Below, one piece after another: positions 35,105 through 47,889 of a stretch of 64,000 bases of DNA. The DNA comes from Lithospermum erythrorhizon. Its lineage: Eukaryota > Streptophyta > Magnoliopsida > Boraginales > Boraginaceae. Where the stretch lies: NCBI GenBank assembly GCA_019722365.1, contig JADFUC010001850.1, positions 121,257 through 185,256 on the forward strand, written 5' to 3'. How positions within the stretch are numbered: the first letter of the stretch is position 1; each line of letters starts with the position of its first letter. The translations under genes and the position numbers were made by a program. The notes under the pieces were generated by a model. That model was given only the letters and a program-made list of their open reading frames with translations. It had not been told where the DNA came from and did no database searches.

Positions 35105-35800
35105 TACCGGCATGGAAATTGAAATCTACGATTTTCATAACTAAATTCATCCACGATAGCCTTAGGATGATGGAGCGATTGGGCATGTCGGTCGATTGAG
35201 TTTCATCTGATAAAATCGGGGAAACTATCGAGATTGATCAAATCGTAGTTACATTTGTTATCCATTACGTAAAAGGATGTACTATAGTAACTAATTTATT
35301 TTGATAGTATAATAATATGATTTAGTAATAAGTAAGTTAATTTGATAGTATAATAATATAATGTAGTGTAATATATTGAATTTGATCGCATAATTCGTTG
35401 TTGTTTTCACTGCTATTTATAGATTCATATGCTGGTAATTTGTATTCTATGATTCTTACTATTTACGATTTTGCAAAATCCATATAATATTCACGTAGTG
35501 AATAACATTTTCGATTCTGCAAATCCTTCCAGCTAGTATTTCTTATTCTTGTGAATGATGTGACTATAAATGAAATAAATGAATTGAATTTGTTTCGATC
35601 GAATTTTTTTCAATGTTATTTATAAGACAAGCAAGTTTATGCTTGTTTGTTATAGGCAATGAATTCCACCATTCTTTACAAGAAAAAATCATCTATTCGT
35701 TTAACTCACTTCCACTTCACAATTTCTTATATAATTTGCTTCTTGCTTTGGTCTCCCAGATTAGTGGAAAAAGTGACTTCGTTTGACAACACAAGCTTTT

Positions 35801-37507
35801 TGTAAAAACCGGTAACGACTAGTTAATTAATAAATTAAAATGTGAGATTATTAAATTGATTTATATAATAACCCGTTCCGTACTAATATTATTGAAATAG
35901 TATACTAGTTTCTAGGTGGGAGTATTTAGGAGAAATCAAATTTGAAGCCCAGAGATGGTATCTGATAGTCGATTAGGTTGATAGTATATTTCGGTTTTGA
36001 GAATTTTAAGACTTGTCCCGAGTGGAATGACATTATTTGGGCGGTAATATAATTTGCGTATATAAATGCATGTTAATGTTCGGAAGTTAGTTGTCGAATT
36101 GAGTTAAACGAGAAATGTGTCCAATTAAAAGCCTTGTAGGACTTTCCATAGTTTGGGCTAATGGGCCCGGCCCACTTAAGAGACATCATAATAGCTGATA
36201 AGCCCCAAAGCCATTTCTGCCATTCTTAACTACTCGACGTTACCGTCATTGAAGTTTACCATAAATGTTCTTGATTTCTCTTCTCGATTTTCTCCTTGAT
36301 CCTCGAGCTTTGGAGCTAAAATTTTGGGGAGAGTTTCTCTCATCGTAAAATGCGTTTGAGGTAAAAAGTGCGATATTTTTTGAGTATTTTGTGAAATCTC
36401 CAAACTTTGACTTTTGTTGACTTTTTGAGATTTTGAATTTTATTGCTCAATTGATTCTTGGGTTGTAGATTAGTTATTCTTGGGTTGAAATATGGTGTTT
36501 GATGTGAAATTTCGGATGTTTTTAGGGCAGTTGACTTTTTGAACTTTTGGGTTGACTTTGGATTTTTGGATATATTATTGAATAGAATTATTGTCTAGGC
36601 CTAAATTATAATATAGGGATTGATAATGATCGAATATTTAGGGTAGAAAGTGTTGTTATAGTGAATTGACTTTCGGGGATCGTGAGTTGACTTTCGCTAA
36701 AATGTGGTGGTTAATGTAAATAAGTTAGTGGATCGTTATTGTGATTGTTTTGGGATACAACTATGAATTCATAAGTGTTGGAAACAAATAGGTTGGAATT
36801 AATCTTGGTGGATTTTGGGTAGTAAACGAACTTAGGGATTAGGGGTTGAGAGTTATGGTTAAAATTGATTGGGAGCAGGGTGAAATGAGATTTATTGAAA
36901 TTATTTGGAAATGTGGGGAGTTTGAATAGGATATAGACTGATTATCGAATTTAGTCCGGGTAGCGAGGTTTGTCATCGAAATTGCTATTGGAACATAACT
37001 GGTAACCTTTACGTAAGTTGTAAGTTATATATTTGAAATGGGTTAAAGGTCGATGTTTAAAGTAAGGATAAAGGGGTTGAAATAGTTCTGAGTTGTGATT
37101 TTTTATTTTTTGTAATGTGTATGCATTCGGACTCGGGATGTAGGAGCAGTGTGATGAAGATTGTTGCTTGGTATTGTTGCTATCGAGGTGGGGATTTATC
37201 CTCGTTTATTTATCTTATTTACGTTTGGGTGTTTATTGTATGGTAAATTGATTGTGACAATGTATACATGTGCTATGAACTTATACGTGTATAGTTGCCA
37301 GAGGTGTGAATTGTTGACTTGTGTGGTAGTCGCGTTAGAATGCGTTATGGTGTGTTTATTGGAGGTATTTATGTTCGAGCGTGTTTTAGGTTTAGTGAAA
37401 TTTTTGGTATTTTTTATGTGAGTGTATTCCTGTGTTCATGTTGAGTATATTTGTGTTGTGGGCGTGTAAAGGAGTGTCTACTGTTGTTGAGTGCGGGTTT
37501 TGTAACG
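35801..37507 (+). mobile_element. Gypsy 5' LTR, first part
   Basis: It begins TGTAAAAACCGG at 35801, preceded by CTTTT. It aligns along its length with the 3' LTR from 45187, for example the perfect stretch of more than 100 bases at about 36731-36858 against 46071-46198. A TTTGACTTTTGTTGACTTTTTGAG motif at about 36406 recurs in the other copy. The alignment stops at about 37507, where a reverse-oriented LTR is inserted. Confidence 0.85.
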
Positions 37508-39852
37508 ACATGGTCGGCCGCCACGAGGTTAAGGTCATCGACAACAGTCACCGATCGATGGATGGCAACATAAAAGACTTCATTTGACATTAATAATAAT
37601 AAAAATACACTTTTGTCATAAGTATTGAACTATGACATATACAATAAAACAACGAACAACGTAATACAAATTCGCCTTAATTATACAACTCAAAGATACC
37701 TGAAGTCAAAATACAAACATAGGAAAATATGACAACGGACCCCTCATTGAAATACAATACTGAGAATCTAACAAAGGAAATAGTGATGAGAATTCGTATA
37801 CTACCGCCTCATCTACGATCTTCAATCTGTATTTTTATCAGTACAAACTTCTAAATGACCTCATGATCGACCTCATAGAACCTAGGCATAAAAGCAGCCC
37901 ATGAAAAGGGAGTGGAAGCTATTAGGTAGTGAATACAAATACCACCAGATTTGGTGCATATACATATTCATACTTATATAAATAATATATGCTTATCATC
38001 CAACTTGGTCACCTGATGAATACTTGATCCATGACTTCATAGAATCCTCTTATAAATGTTACATAATACTATACACATGGAAGCTTATCGTCATAAATAA
38101 TGCATATTCGTTCAGGGAAAGCAGTTTATTGTAAGGCATGAATGAGAGTCCGCCTCAAAGATACTACACATGAGAATCTCAAATAATACACATACATGAG
38201 GAATCACTCCAAATAATATGTGAGAATCCGCCTCAGTAATACACATATGAGGAATCCGGCTCATGTCAGTTAGAGGCCTCACTCAATCGCTCGGCCAGAG
38301 GCTACGCCTGCGATGTGCATATCACTTGAGCCTCCAGATCAGGCGGCCCGCATATTATGCGCGCGCTGAGCACTCGATTGAGATACTGTACATTTCACTT
38401 GAGTAACACACAAAGCGATCAAACCACGTCGGCCTGCTGACCCGCATCTGTGCTGACCACCGCGAAATCTCATAACATGAATCATATTCACCTTTATCAC
38501 CGTATAAATCATAATCCCACTAATATCGCATGATATGAATCATAATCTGATTATCTCGTAATATAACCCAAAGAATCTCGATTATTTACGTCCATTATGG
38601 ATCATAAATCAAAGTTTACACATAGTATCGATCATAATCACTGATACACACCATCGGAATAATCCTAAGATAACACATGCAAAATATATAACATAATATA
38701 TATGAAAGGTCCCCATCGTGAGATTTATGCTATAGGAGCTAGCGGTAATAATGACTCTTAGCGGTCACGTCTTCAGATCGAGGCTTAGCTCCTATTGAAA
38801 ATTATACATTATAACCTCCTCTTAATCTGACAAGAGTGTTATACGTCTGGATTCAAATTTACAACCCATATGATCTAATCCATCCCCGAGATTGGTACTC
38901 TGGCTTTTAAATATTTAGCAACTCGTTATTCGCTGACCGTCTCAATATTAGGTCATGGCCTTGTGCCCCAACAGCCAACATGCTTTGATACAATAAATTC
39001 GACAATCAATTGTGATTAATTAATCCATTAAATACAACCTCAATTCAAACACTAAATCTTTATCACGAACTTTCCCCAAACTTCTACCGGCCCAATCTAC
39101 TCTATCCATATCAGACCAATAATTCTATACCCAAAACAACTATATTAAAATCCTACAACCTCGTATTACAATTTAAAGTTAATTTAAGAAAAGTCAATAA
39201 AAAGTCGACCTAAACTTACACCAGCTTTCCTTTGATATAATCACTTAGAATCACCAATCCCCATATCGATACTTGAGAACATTTATGCCATAATAAATTC
39301 AAGATACGAAGTCAACAAAATCCCGCAAAGTCAACTCTTTGAAACTAAAAGAAATATCTCCGAGATTTGATGCCTTACTTAGATGTGATGAGGAAGAAGA
39401 AAATACAACTTTGTTCTTGATTTTGGGGACAATCGATGAGAATGGAAAAAATTTCAAAGGGGGGATGGAGAGAGCATTAGAGCTAAGGAGGGGGGAGAAA
39501 GATGGTTTGGATGAGAGATGGAGATAGTGGTGGTAGGTGGGATATTTAGAGGAAGAAATTTAAGTTAGTTAGGTTTAGTTAAATTCTACGCTTCCCGTGA
39601 CTTAAATATCACTTGAAGCAGATTTTAATTTGTATTTATTAGAAGCGTATATTCACTACTTTAAATGCAAAGTACAAATCTCGATATATGATATTATTCA
39701 AAATTATTTATACTATCTCGGGTCGCCTGAGCGAAATATACCACCAATGACCGATTTGTTGGGTCTCGGCTCTTTCGGCAAAATTTTTACTTTGAAATCT
39801 CATGCAGAAACTTATACTATCAACATAATATTGGTAAGGCAGGTTATTTGGT
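37508..39852 (-). mobile_element. Nested solo LTR, reverse orientation
   Basis: This 2.35-kb block is absent from the otherwise alignable 3' LTR, so it inserted after the host LTR formed. On the minus strand it begins near CCAAATAACCTGCC (compare LTR A, AAATAACCTGCC) and ends with the TTATGTTGCCATCCATCGATCGGTGACTG segment and a CCTCGTGGC word also found at the end of LTR A. The same segment closes the LTR at the right edge of the window (about 63940-63990). No internal region or second LTR is present, hence solo LTR. A 5-bp target duplication could not be confirmed. Confidence 0.65.
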
Positions 39853-40966
39853 TTTATCTGAATGGTTGTATTGTGTGATATGGATGTTACATTGAGGCTT
39901 TGTTGTGTGTTTTGTTATGTGTTGACATTGTCTGGCGTGATTTGTGGGTTGTTTGATTTGTGGTTAGAGATGATGTAGAGTGTTCGAGAGGTGAGCTTCT
40001 TGGAAAAGGATATGACGTTGTTGGGTGTTCGAAGGGTGAGCCTGCCGGGAAAAGGATGAATTGTTATATATGACGTTGTTGGGTGTTCGAAGGGTGAGCC
40101 TGCCGGGAAAAGGATGAATTGTTATATATGATGTTGTTGGGTGTTCATTCGAAGGTGAGCTTTGTCGGGAAAAGAATAAATATTATATATGTGAAATATT
40201 GTTATGGTTTTATTTTCAGAAGTTTATTATATTGTTGTTGTGGTATAAACATTGTGTTGAGGAGTTTATCTTTGTTTTTACTTGTTTGATTATGTGATGT
40301 GAAATATGGCCTGTGAGTTACGTAAGTCGGTTTTCTCTGGTGTGCATTTATTTCAGATGAGTATTTCTGTTATAATGTCTTGAGTAGTTAGCATATTTGT
40401 GTGTTATATATATATGTGTGTAGCGTATTTACTAAATGTATTCTTTAACGTGCCCATGTATAAATACATCACTAACTGTATGCTTCATTCGGATATGGGT
40501 AAGTTACCATCAGGGTGTCAGTTCCCATTAAGCGGTCGAAACACCACTCCCCGCCTCAGTTTGTGGTGTGTTGATAAGCGTGAGTTACGTAGTGTCCTTT
40601 GACACTTACAGGGGAGAGGCAGTGGCTAGGATCTCGGCGGTCACCTTTTTTCTATTCTTTTGTTATCTTAAGTTCTTCGTATGTTGTTTGGATGTTGAAA
40701 GATTGTACACTGTTTTGTGGAATACTTTGAGACTTAGTATGTGATAAAATTTTGCATTTTGGTTTTGAATTAGGCGACGCCACGATGGTTAAACTCTGTA
40801 CTATAACATTTTGAGTTTTCGAAACTATTGTACTTTTTATCAAACTATCGAGGGTTTTCTTTGGTTTCATGAGGTGATTTTCGTGTCAACCGTCGTATGG
40901 TAGCTTTCGGATATATACAAGTTGATGGCGACTCGACCTCGGGCGTGCGACTCGAGATGGAATGAT
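39853..40966 (+). mobile_element. Gypsy 5' LTR, second part
   Basis: The alignment with the 3' LTR resumes at GAATGGTTGTATTG (compare GAATTGGTTGTATTA at 46835). It continues through the 60-bp tandem repeats, the GATATGGGTAAGTTACCATC block and the GGCAGTGGCTAGGAT block, to GGCGACTCGACCT and the LTR end near 40966, just before the primer-binding site. Confidence 0.8.
39965..40190 (+). repeat. Tandem repeat of about 60 bp in the 5' LTR
   Basis: The unit (ttcgaagggtgagcctgccg then ggaaaaggatgaattgttat) occurs about four times: two near-identical central copies and diverged copies at each side. The 3' LTR carries about three units at 46960-47120 with a different pattern of change. The location is in the presumed U3 region. 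Confidence 0.8.
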
Positions 40967-40968
40967 TA

Positions 40969-40980
40969 TGGTATCGAGCC
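40969..40980 (+). promoter_or_regulatory. Primer-binding site, initiator-Met tRNA
   Basis: TGGTATCGAGCC follows the end of the 5' LTR by two or three bases. It equals the tRNA-iMet complement TGGTATCAGAGC with one base missing, and is followed by TAGGTTTCGG. It fixes the plus orientation and the class as an LTR retrotransposon. Confidence 0.8.
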
Positions 40981-43900
40981 TAGGTTTCGGATTGCTTGGT
41001 TGTGCATTGTGGTTATGTCTTAACTGGTTGTGTTATTTGGGTTGTTTTGGGTTGGTCTTTCTCGAAAGTCACAGTCTTTCTTTAGATCGGCCAGTTGGTA
41101 TTGAGGATACTGACTTGGAGAAGCTTTGTTTAGCGTATTAAGTCGTAAAGGGAAAGGTCGGTTTTGAATCAGGAGTTGTCACTTATGAACTATGCGTGAA
41201 GTATGAGATAATTAGTGAGATGAGATGAGTAGAGTGAAAGTGGATATGTTGGAAAATTTATTGGAGGGAGGGTATATTCCAAAGGATGTTGGAAATAAAT
41301 TTAATGTTGAATTTTAGATGTTAGAGGGTTGATGTATTTATATGAATTACAGAATGTCAAAAAGTAGGTTTGTAGTGGTGAGTATAAGATTATTGATCCT
41401 TAGTTGAACTGTGCACCCAGAAATAATTGGTGGATATTGGTGATAATTATGTTAGAGGGACCCAAGTATTAGGATAAAGTGAGGACTAATTCGATTGACG
41501 TGCAAGGATGGGTTACTTGTGAATATTAGAATAAGTTAATGAATCTTGTCGTCCAACGTGGAGCATGAATATAAGGGGCAATAAGAGAATAGGTAAGTGG
41601 CCTAATAGGGGGATATGAGAAATTTTATCTTGATGGATACTAGAGGAATTGAGGATAAACTGAAATGGGAAATTTTACCGCAAAAGGTTATCATGATTTA
41701 ACGGTTGTGTTAGATTATCAATCATCTAGAGGCATTGGAATATGTCTGTACATAAAACAATATTGGAGAAATGAAGTATTGGTGAAGTTTAGTGGGAAGG
41801 TACTCTGTTAGTAGATGTAAAGTTAAGTTTAATGTAGCTAGGAATTTGAGATGAAAATAAGTATTCTAGTTTGATTGTCATTATGAAGCTCTAAGTTGAT
41901 TTAAATTGTGAAGGAATTGATTTGAAGAATAAAGTGGAGTAATGAAAATTTGGGGACCCTGGGAGAAAGAAGAGATGTTCGGTAGTACTCTATCAATAGA
42001 ATATTTAAGTGAGATGGAAATTCGTTAATGATTGGAGCAGTAAGTTCGACGGAGAAAGAACGGTCTTACGAGAAAATTAGTTGATATACCAGTTGGAGAA
42101 AACTCTAGGAGAGATTACTAGATGAAATAGGAAGCGTGACCTCTGGGAGAAGTATATATTAAGAAGAGATGAGATGGAGTTGAAGTTGTCTGCGAGTGTG
42201 TAATGTTCCAGTCGGAGTACGGGCATTGCTCCCCGAAGTAATAAAACTCTGAGAGTAGATATATAGTGTTGGATAATTCTATGAACTACGGATGTTAATT
42301 GGGTGAAAATAGATTATTTAAGGTTAGTGAAAAATCAAAAGAATTGTGTGAATTACAGAACATGATTGAGGTTAGGTTGAGACGAGATTTTTGGTTGTTA
42401 TCAGTATGACATGTATGATTGTATTTTAATGAAGGTGAGATATAAAGTAGAGCATGATAGGTATGATATGTGGAGTATGTTATGTTGATGTATGATATGT
42501 GGGGTTGTAACGGATATAAATTAAAAGGAGAAAGTATGAAATTATGATATAAACTAGGTGATAATAGTTTTGGAATACTCGAAAGTTTAGTTATTAATGC
42601 AATTTGGTTGCTCGAGGCGTTTAGAAATATGAAATGATAGAGAATGAGGACTTCTTGGAAAACTTGAATATATTGTATGCAATTATATATAAGGAAGAAT
42701 GTTGATGGGGAAAATTTGAATTTCTGGTTAGATGAGTTGAGTAAAGTTATAAGTGTTGAATCCCATAGCTTAAGATTAAGTGACGCGACTAAACGGCTTA
42801 GTAAGTTAAAGGTTAAATGGAGACATTAAGAAGTTTTATGGTTATTTGGAAGGCAAGTAAGGTGGAGACTTATACCGTATCAGAGAATCAAGAAAAGGGC
42901 AAGTCTAGGACATAATGAGTTGATAATAGAAATTCAATATCGATTAATGTTTATAGAAGTTCGTTATCGTTTTAAATATTATATGAAAGAGGAGGTGGAA
43001 TAATGGAAGTTTAAAGTAGAAAGAATAACTAAACATATCAAGGGATAGCAGTTGGGTGAAATTGAAATTCAACGATGATTGATAAAATATGCCAGATCGA
43101 GGAAGAATTTAGTTGGATGAAGATTGATTGATATTAAGTATTTATGAGGATTTCGGAGAAGTTACTAAAGAGAAACAAAAAAGTACGATCATTGTATAAG
43201 GATAGATTAAGATTATAAATTTGTTGAAACTATTTCATAAGTATGATATGTTAGGAGATAGATGCGAATTCATTTTCTTCAGGATGTTTGAACCTTGAGG
43301 AGGTTAGATTAAGTAGTGGTATTTATGAAGCTAGAGTCATTATCTGAGGAATATGAACTAGCTAGGATTGGTGATATCTTAGATTATATTATGTGGATTA
43401 TAAGACATATTTGAGGGTGAGTCTGATAAGATAGGAATCAAGGAAGGGAATGTTCGAGTCACGTTTAGGATAAGAGATAGATAATGAGTTAGTGATGACA
43501 AATTGGATTGGCCCGAATGCATGCATTAACGTAAGTCGTAACATAATTAAGTAACATGAGTCGTAAGGTATCTAAATTGAGAGAATATATGTGAATATAT
43601 GTAATGAATATATATTGAGGAGTTATATATATGGGTTGGATATGGTGGAGTGTTCTATTATGCTAGGGCTATGGGGGGTTTAAAGGTATATGCACATTGA
43701 GGACTTATAGGTAATTTTGATGACATTTATGCATTGAGGTATTATGGAGTTATTAGTGTTATTAGTGAACGATATATGTGTGCTTAAATTGTGTATTTGG
43801 AAATTGGGGTGATTAAATAGAATTGTGATATTACAATTCTCGAAGTTGATCACGATGATACGAGGATGAACTATATTGATGTTGATCACGGTATTGTGAA

Positions 43901-45186
43901 TGAATCTGACGAGTTAGATTTTTGATGATTAAGAGAGATGACTATTTCTTTAAGGGTAAGGATGAGAATAAGTATGGATATGCCATAGGGTAGTAAGACC
44001 AAGTGATAGAGTACGAAAATGTTAGCACCGGGACTATGAGTAAAATATCCAATGCGTGAGTTGCAGCTGATTGGTATAGTTTGTGTTTAAAAATTTTGGG
44101 TTCATACTGTGAGAGAGGAAGTTAGATTCGCAACAAAGGAAATTCGGGGAAAAATTATTAAAGTATTGTATCGTTGAACCGTGGAAGTATCCTCTGGAAG
44201 GCATTAATGTATTATAAGGTGATATGTTGAGTAAGTTATCTAGTTGTGTTGGAAGGTGGTGGTTGAGGTTGATTGATGTTAGATGGACTGTTGTGGTGTT
44301 AATAAATTGTTAGACGATAGTATGAGGTTATATAAAAAAACTGAACTAATAAGGTAGATAACTGTTAGATGACTTTTGGGAATGTTATGTGATAAAAGCT
44401 TGAAAAGAGATATAGAGGTTGATATATTATTATTTTGTGGATGTTTTACGTTGAGATTATGTGATTTGTTCCGTGAAATATTCGGATTGGGTGTTCTATT
44501 ACTTTATTGTGTTGTAATGTTGTTGATTTAAGTATAGCAGTTGATCGTGGAAGTAAATTACAGTTGATGAGTTTATATAATCATGGAGTAAACAATAGCA
44601 AGCGGTATTGAGTTAGCTTTGATATAGTAACATTTCAAATATGGTGTAAATGATTATCAGAGTACCCGATCTTATAAGACTAGATAATGCGATTGAATAG
44701 AGGTCTAGATTGAGTGTTGTTGTAATGATTAAATTGGTTGATTGGGAAATACTTGTTATATGGAGTTTCTTTGATTTCTTTATGATATAATTTGATTATT
44801 AACATAGGATATTGTGTTATGTAAGCCATGATTAGCATTGATCGTGGAAAGTAGGCGAAGCAGGCGATGAGATAATAAATGATGAAAAAGATGCGTAGAG
44901 ATGTTATCGATAAGTAGTAAAATGTTGTGTGAAAACATGAAGTGATATTAATGTGCTTATGAGATACTATGTGAATTATGAAGAGGATTACTATAAGGGA
45001 GATGCTAAATAATTAACATGGTAGAGTGGAAATGAGGAGGGATATCAATTTGAGTATGTGTAAGTTATAGGTTGATAAGTTGATATGATATTAGATAATA
45101 AATAGGAGTTGAAAAATAAGTGGCGGTTATAAAGGCCCTAGCCGTGGAAGTAAATTCGAGGACAAAATTTTGTTAGGTGGGTAGAA
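40981..45186 (+). mobile_element. Gypsy internal region, no readable gag-pol (LARD-like)
   Basis: About 4.2 kb lie between the primer-binding site and the 3' LTR. The last bases (TTCGAGGACAAAATTTTGTTAGGTGGGTAGAA at 45156-45186, cited here only as the conserved GAGGACAAAATTTTG core) are the usual 3' end of plant gypsy pol plus polypurine tract. In between I found no protease DSGA, RT .DD. or integrase motif in any plus frame. The strand is strongly poor in C and rich in G and A. Either it is a large non-autonomous derivative or coding sequence lost through long decay, including C-to-T change. Confidence 0.6.
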
Positions 45187-47889
45187 TGCCAAAAACCGGT
45201 GCTTGACTTCGTTAATTAATAAATTAAAATGTGAGATTATTTCAATTGATTTATATAACTTTCGTTAAAAGTACTAATATTATTGAATTAGTATACTAGT
45301 TGCTCGGTGGAGTATTTAAAGGGAGAAATCAAAATTTGAAGCAGAGATAATTAATCTGATCAGGTTGATAGTATTTTAGTTTTGAAATTTTAAAGTTTTG
45401 TCCCAGGAGTGGAACCAAGCATTTATTTTGGGCGGTAATATAATTTGTATATATAAATGTATGTTAATGTGGAAGTTAGTTGTCGAATTGAGTTAAAAGC
45501 GAGAAATATGATCAGATTAAAATCTTGTGGACTTTTGTAGATTTGGGCTAATAGGCACGGCCAGCTAAGAGACATCATGTAGCCCAATAAGCCCCCAAAC
45601 CCATTTCTCTCCCTTCTTACTTCTCGGCCGTTACCATTGAGAAGTTTCGCATGTTCGGGAGAGTTCTCATCATCAAAATGATTTGAGGTAAAAAAGGTGC
45701 GATATTTTTGAGTATTTGTGAAATCTCCAAACTTTGACTTTTATTTGACTTTTCGAGATTTGAATTTATTGCTCAATTGATTCTTGGGTTGTAGATTAAA
45801 TTTATTCTTGGGTTGAATTATAATTGTTTGATGTGAAATTTCGGATGTTTTTTAGGGCGATTGACTTTTTGAACTTTTAAGGATGACTTTGTATTTTTTG
45901 GATATATTAATGAATCGAATTATTGTCTAGATGACCTAGAATTATAATATGAGGTTGATAATGATCGAATATTTAAGGTAGAAAGTGTTGTTATAGTGAA
46001 TTGACTTTAGAAATTCGTGAGTTGGCTTTAAACTAAAATGTGGTGGTTAATGTAAATAGGATTGGTGGATCGTTATTGTGATTGTTTTGGGATACAACTA
46101 TGAATTCATAAGTGTTGGAAACAAATAGGTTGGAATTAATCTTGGTGGATTTTGGGTAGTAAACGAACTTAGGGATTAGGGGTTGAGAGTTATGGTTAAG
46201 TTAATTGGGAAAAAGTTGAAATTAGATTGATTGAAATTATTTGGAAATGTGGGGAGTTTGAATAGGATATAGACTGATTATCGAATTTAGTCCGGGTAGT
46301 GAGGTTTGTCATCGAAATTGTTATTGAAACATAACTGGTAATCCTTACGTAAGTTGTAAATTTATCAGCTTGGAAATGGGATTTAAAAAGGTCGATATTC
46401 AAGTAGGATAAAGGGTTGAAATGGTTACGAGTTGTGCTTTTTTATTTTTTGTAATGTATGCGATTCGAGGACTCGGGACGGTAGAACGGCGTGAGGCGAT
46501 TAATTTGCTTGAGCTGGTACTTGCTAGCCAAGGTGGGGATTTATCCCTCGTTTGTTATCTTATTTATGTTTGGGTGTTGTGTATAGTAAATTGATTGTGA
46601 CAATGTATCTATGTTATGAACTTATATGTGAATATAGTTGAGGCTGTGAATTGTTGACTTGTGTGGTAGTCGCATTAGATGCATTATGGTGTGTTATTGG
46701 AGGGTATTTATGTTCGAGCATGTGTTTTAGGTTTAGTGAAATTTTTTTTGTATTTTTATCAAGGAGTGTATTCCTATATTCATGTTGAGTATATTTGTGT
46801 TGTGGGCGTAATAGAATCTGGTCTCTGGGTTACGAATTGGTTGTATTATGTGATATGGATGTTCACATTGAAATTGTGTGTTTTGTTGTGTGTTTGACAT
46901 TATCTGGCGTGATTTGTGGGTTGTTTGATTTGTGGATGTTGAGATGATGATGTAGAGTGCTTTCGAAGGGTGAGCCTGCCGGGAAAAGGATGAATTGTTA
47001 TATATGTTGTTGTTAGATTGTTCGAAGGATTTTCTTAGGAAAAGGATGAATTGTTATATATGATATTGTTGGGTGTTCGAAGGGTGAGCCTGCCGGGAAA
47101 AGGATGGAATATTATATGTGATATTGTTATGGTTTTATTTTCAGAAGTTTATTATATTGTTGTTGTGGTATAAACGTTGTGTTGAGAGTTTATGCTGTTT
47201 TACTTGTTTGATTATGTGATGTGAAATATGGCCTGTGAGTTACGTAAGTCGAGTTTTCTACAAGGTGTGCATTTATTTCTGATGAGTATTTCTGTTATGA
47301 TGTCTTGAGTAGTTAGCATATTTCTGTGTTATATATATGTGTAAGCGTATTTACTCATCTTATTGCTGCGTACCGATGTATAAATCTATCCCTTACTGTA
47401 TACTTCATTCGGATATGGGTAAGTTACCATCCGGGTGATCCGTTCATTTAAGCGGTCGGTTTACCGCTCACGCCTCGGTTTGAGTGTATTATTTGATAAG
47501 CGGCAGAGTTCGTGAGTGTTCTTTGCAGTGACGCACAGGGGGGAGGCAGTGGCTAGGATCCTCAGCAGTCACCTTTTTCTATTCTTTTTGTTGTACTAAG
47601 TTCTTCGTATTTTGTTTGGATGTTGAAAGATTGTACATTTGTTTGGCAGGAATCTTTTGCAGAAACTTAGTATGTGATAAAATTTTGCATTTTGGTTTTG
47701 AATTAGGCGACGCCACGATGGTTAAATTCTGTACTATAACATTTTGAGTTTTCGAAACTATCATCGTTTATCAAACTATCGGAGTTTCTTTGGTTTCAAG
47801 CGGGTGATTTTAGGTGTCAACTATGGTGACTTCGGATATACGGGTTGATGGCGACTCGACCTTAGAACTTGACTCGGCGGTCGTTACAA
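45187..47889 (+). mobile_element. Gypsy 3' LTR
   Basis: It starts TGCCAAAAACCGG directly after the polypurine tract and ends GGTCGTTACAA near 47889, followed by CTTTC. The 5' flank of the element is CTTTT, so a 4 of 5 match is consistent with a decayed 5-bp target duplication. The length is about 2.7 kb. Some segments match the 5' LTR perfectly and others carry clusters of small indels. Confidence 0.85.

Noticed and set aside
40969..45186. Idea that the gypsy interior encodes pol
   Set aside because: No protease, RT or integrase motif was found in plus-strand frames; only the 3' end motif and polypurine tract are present.
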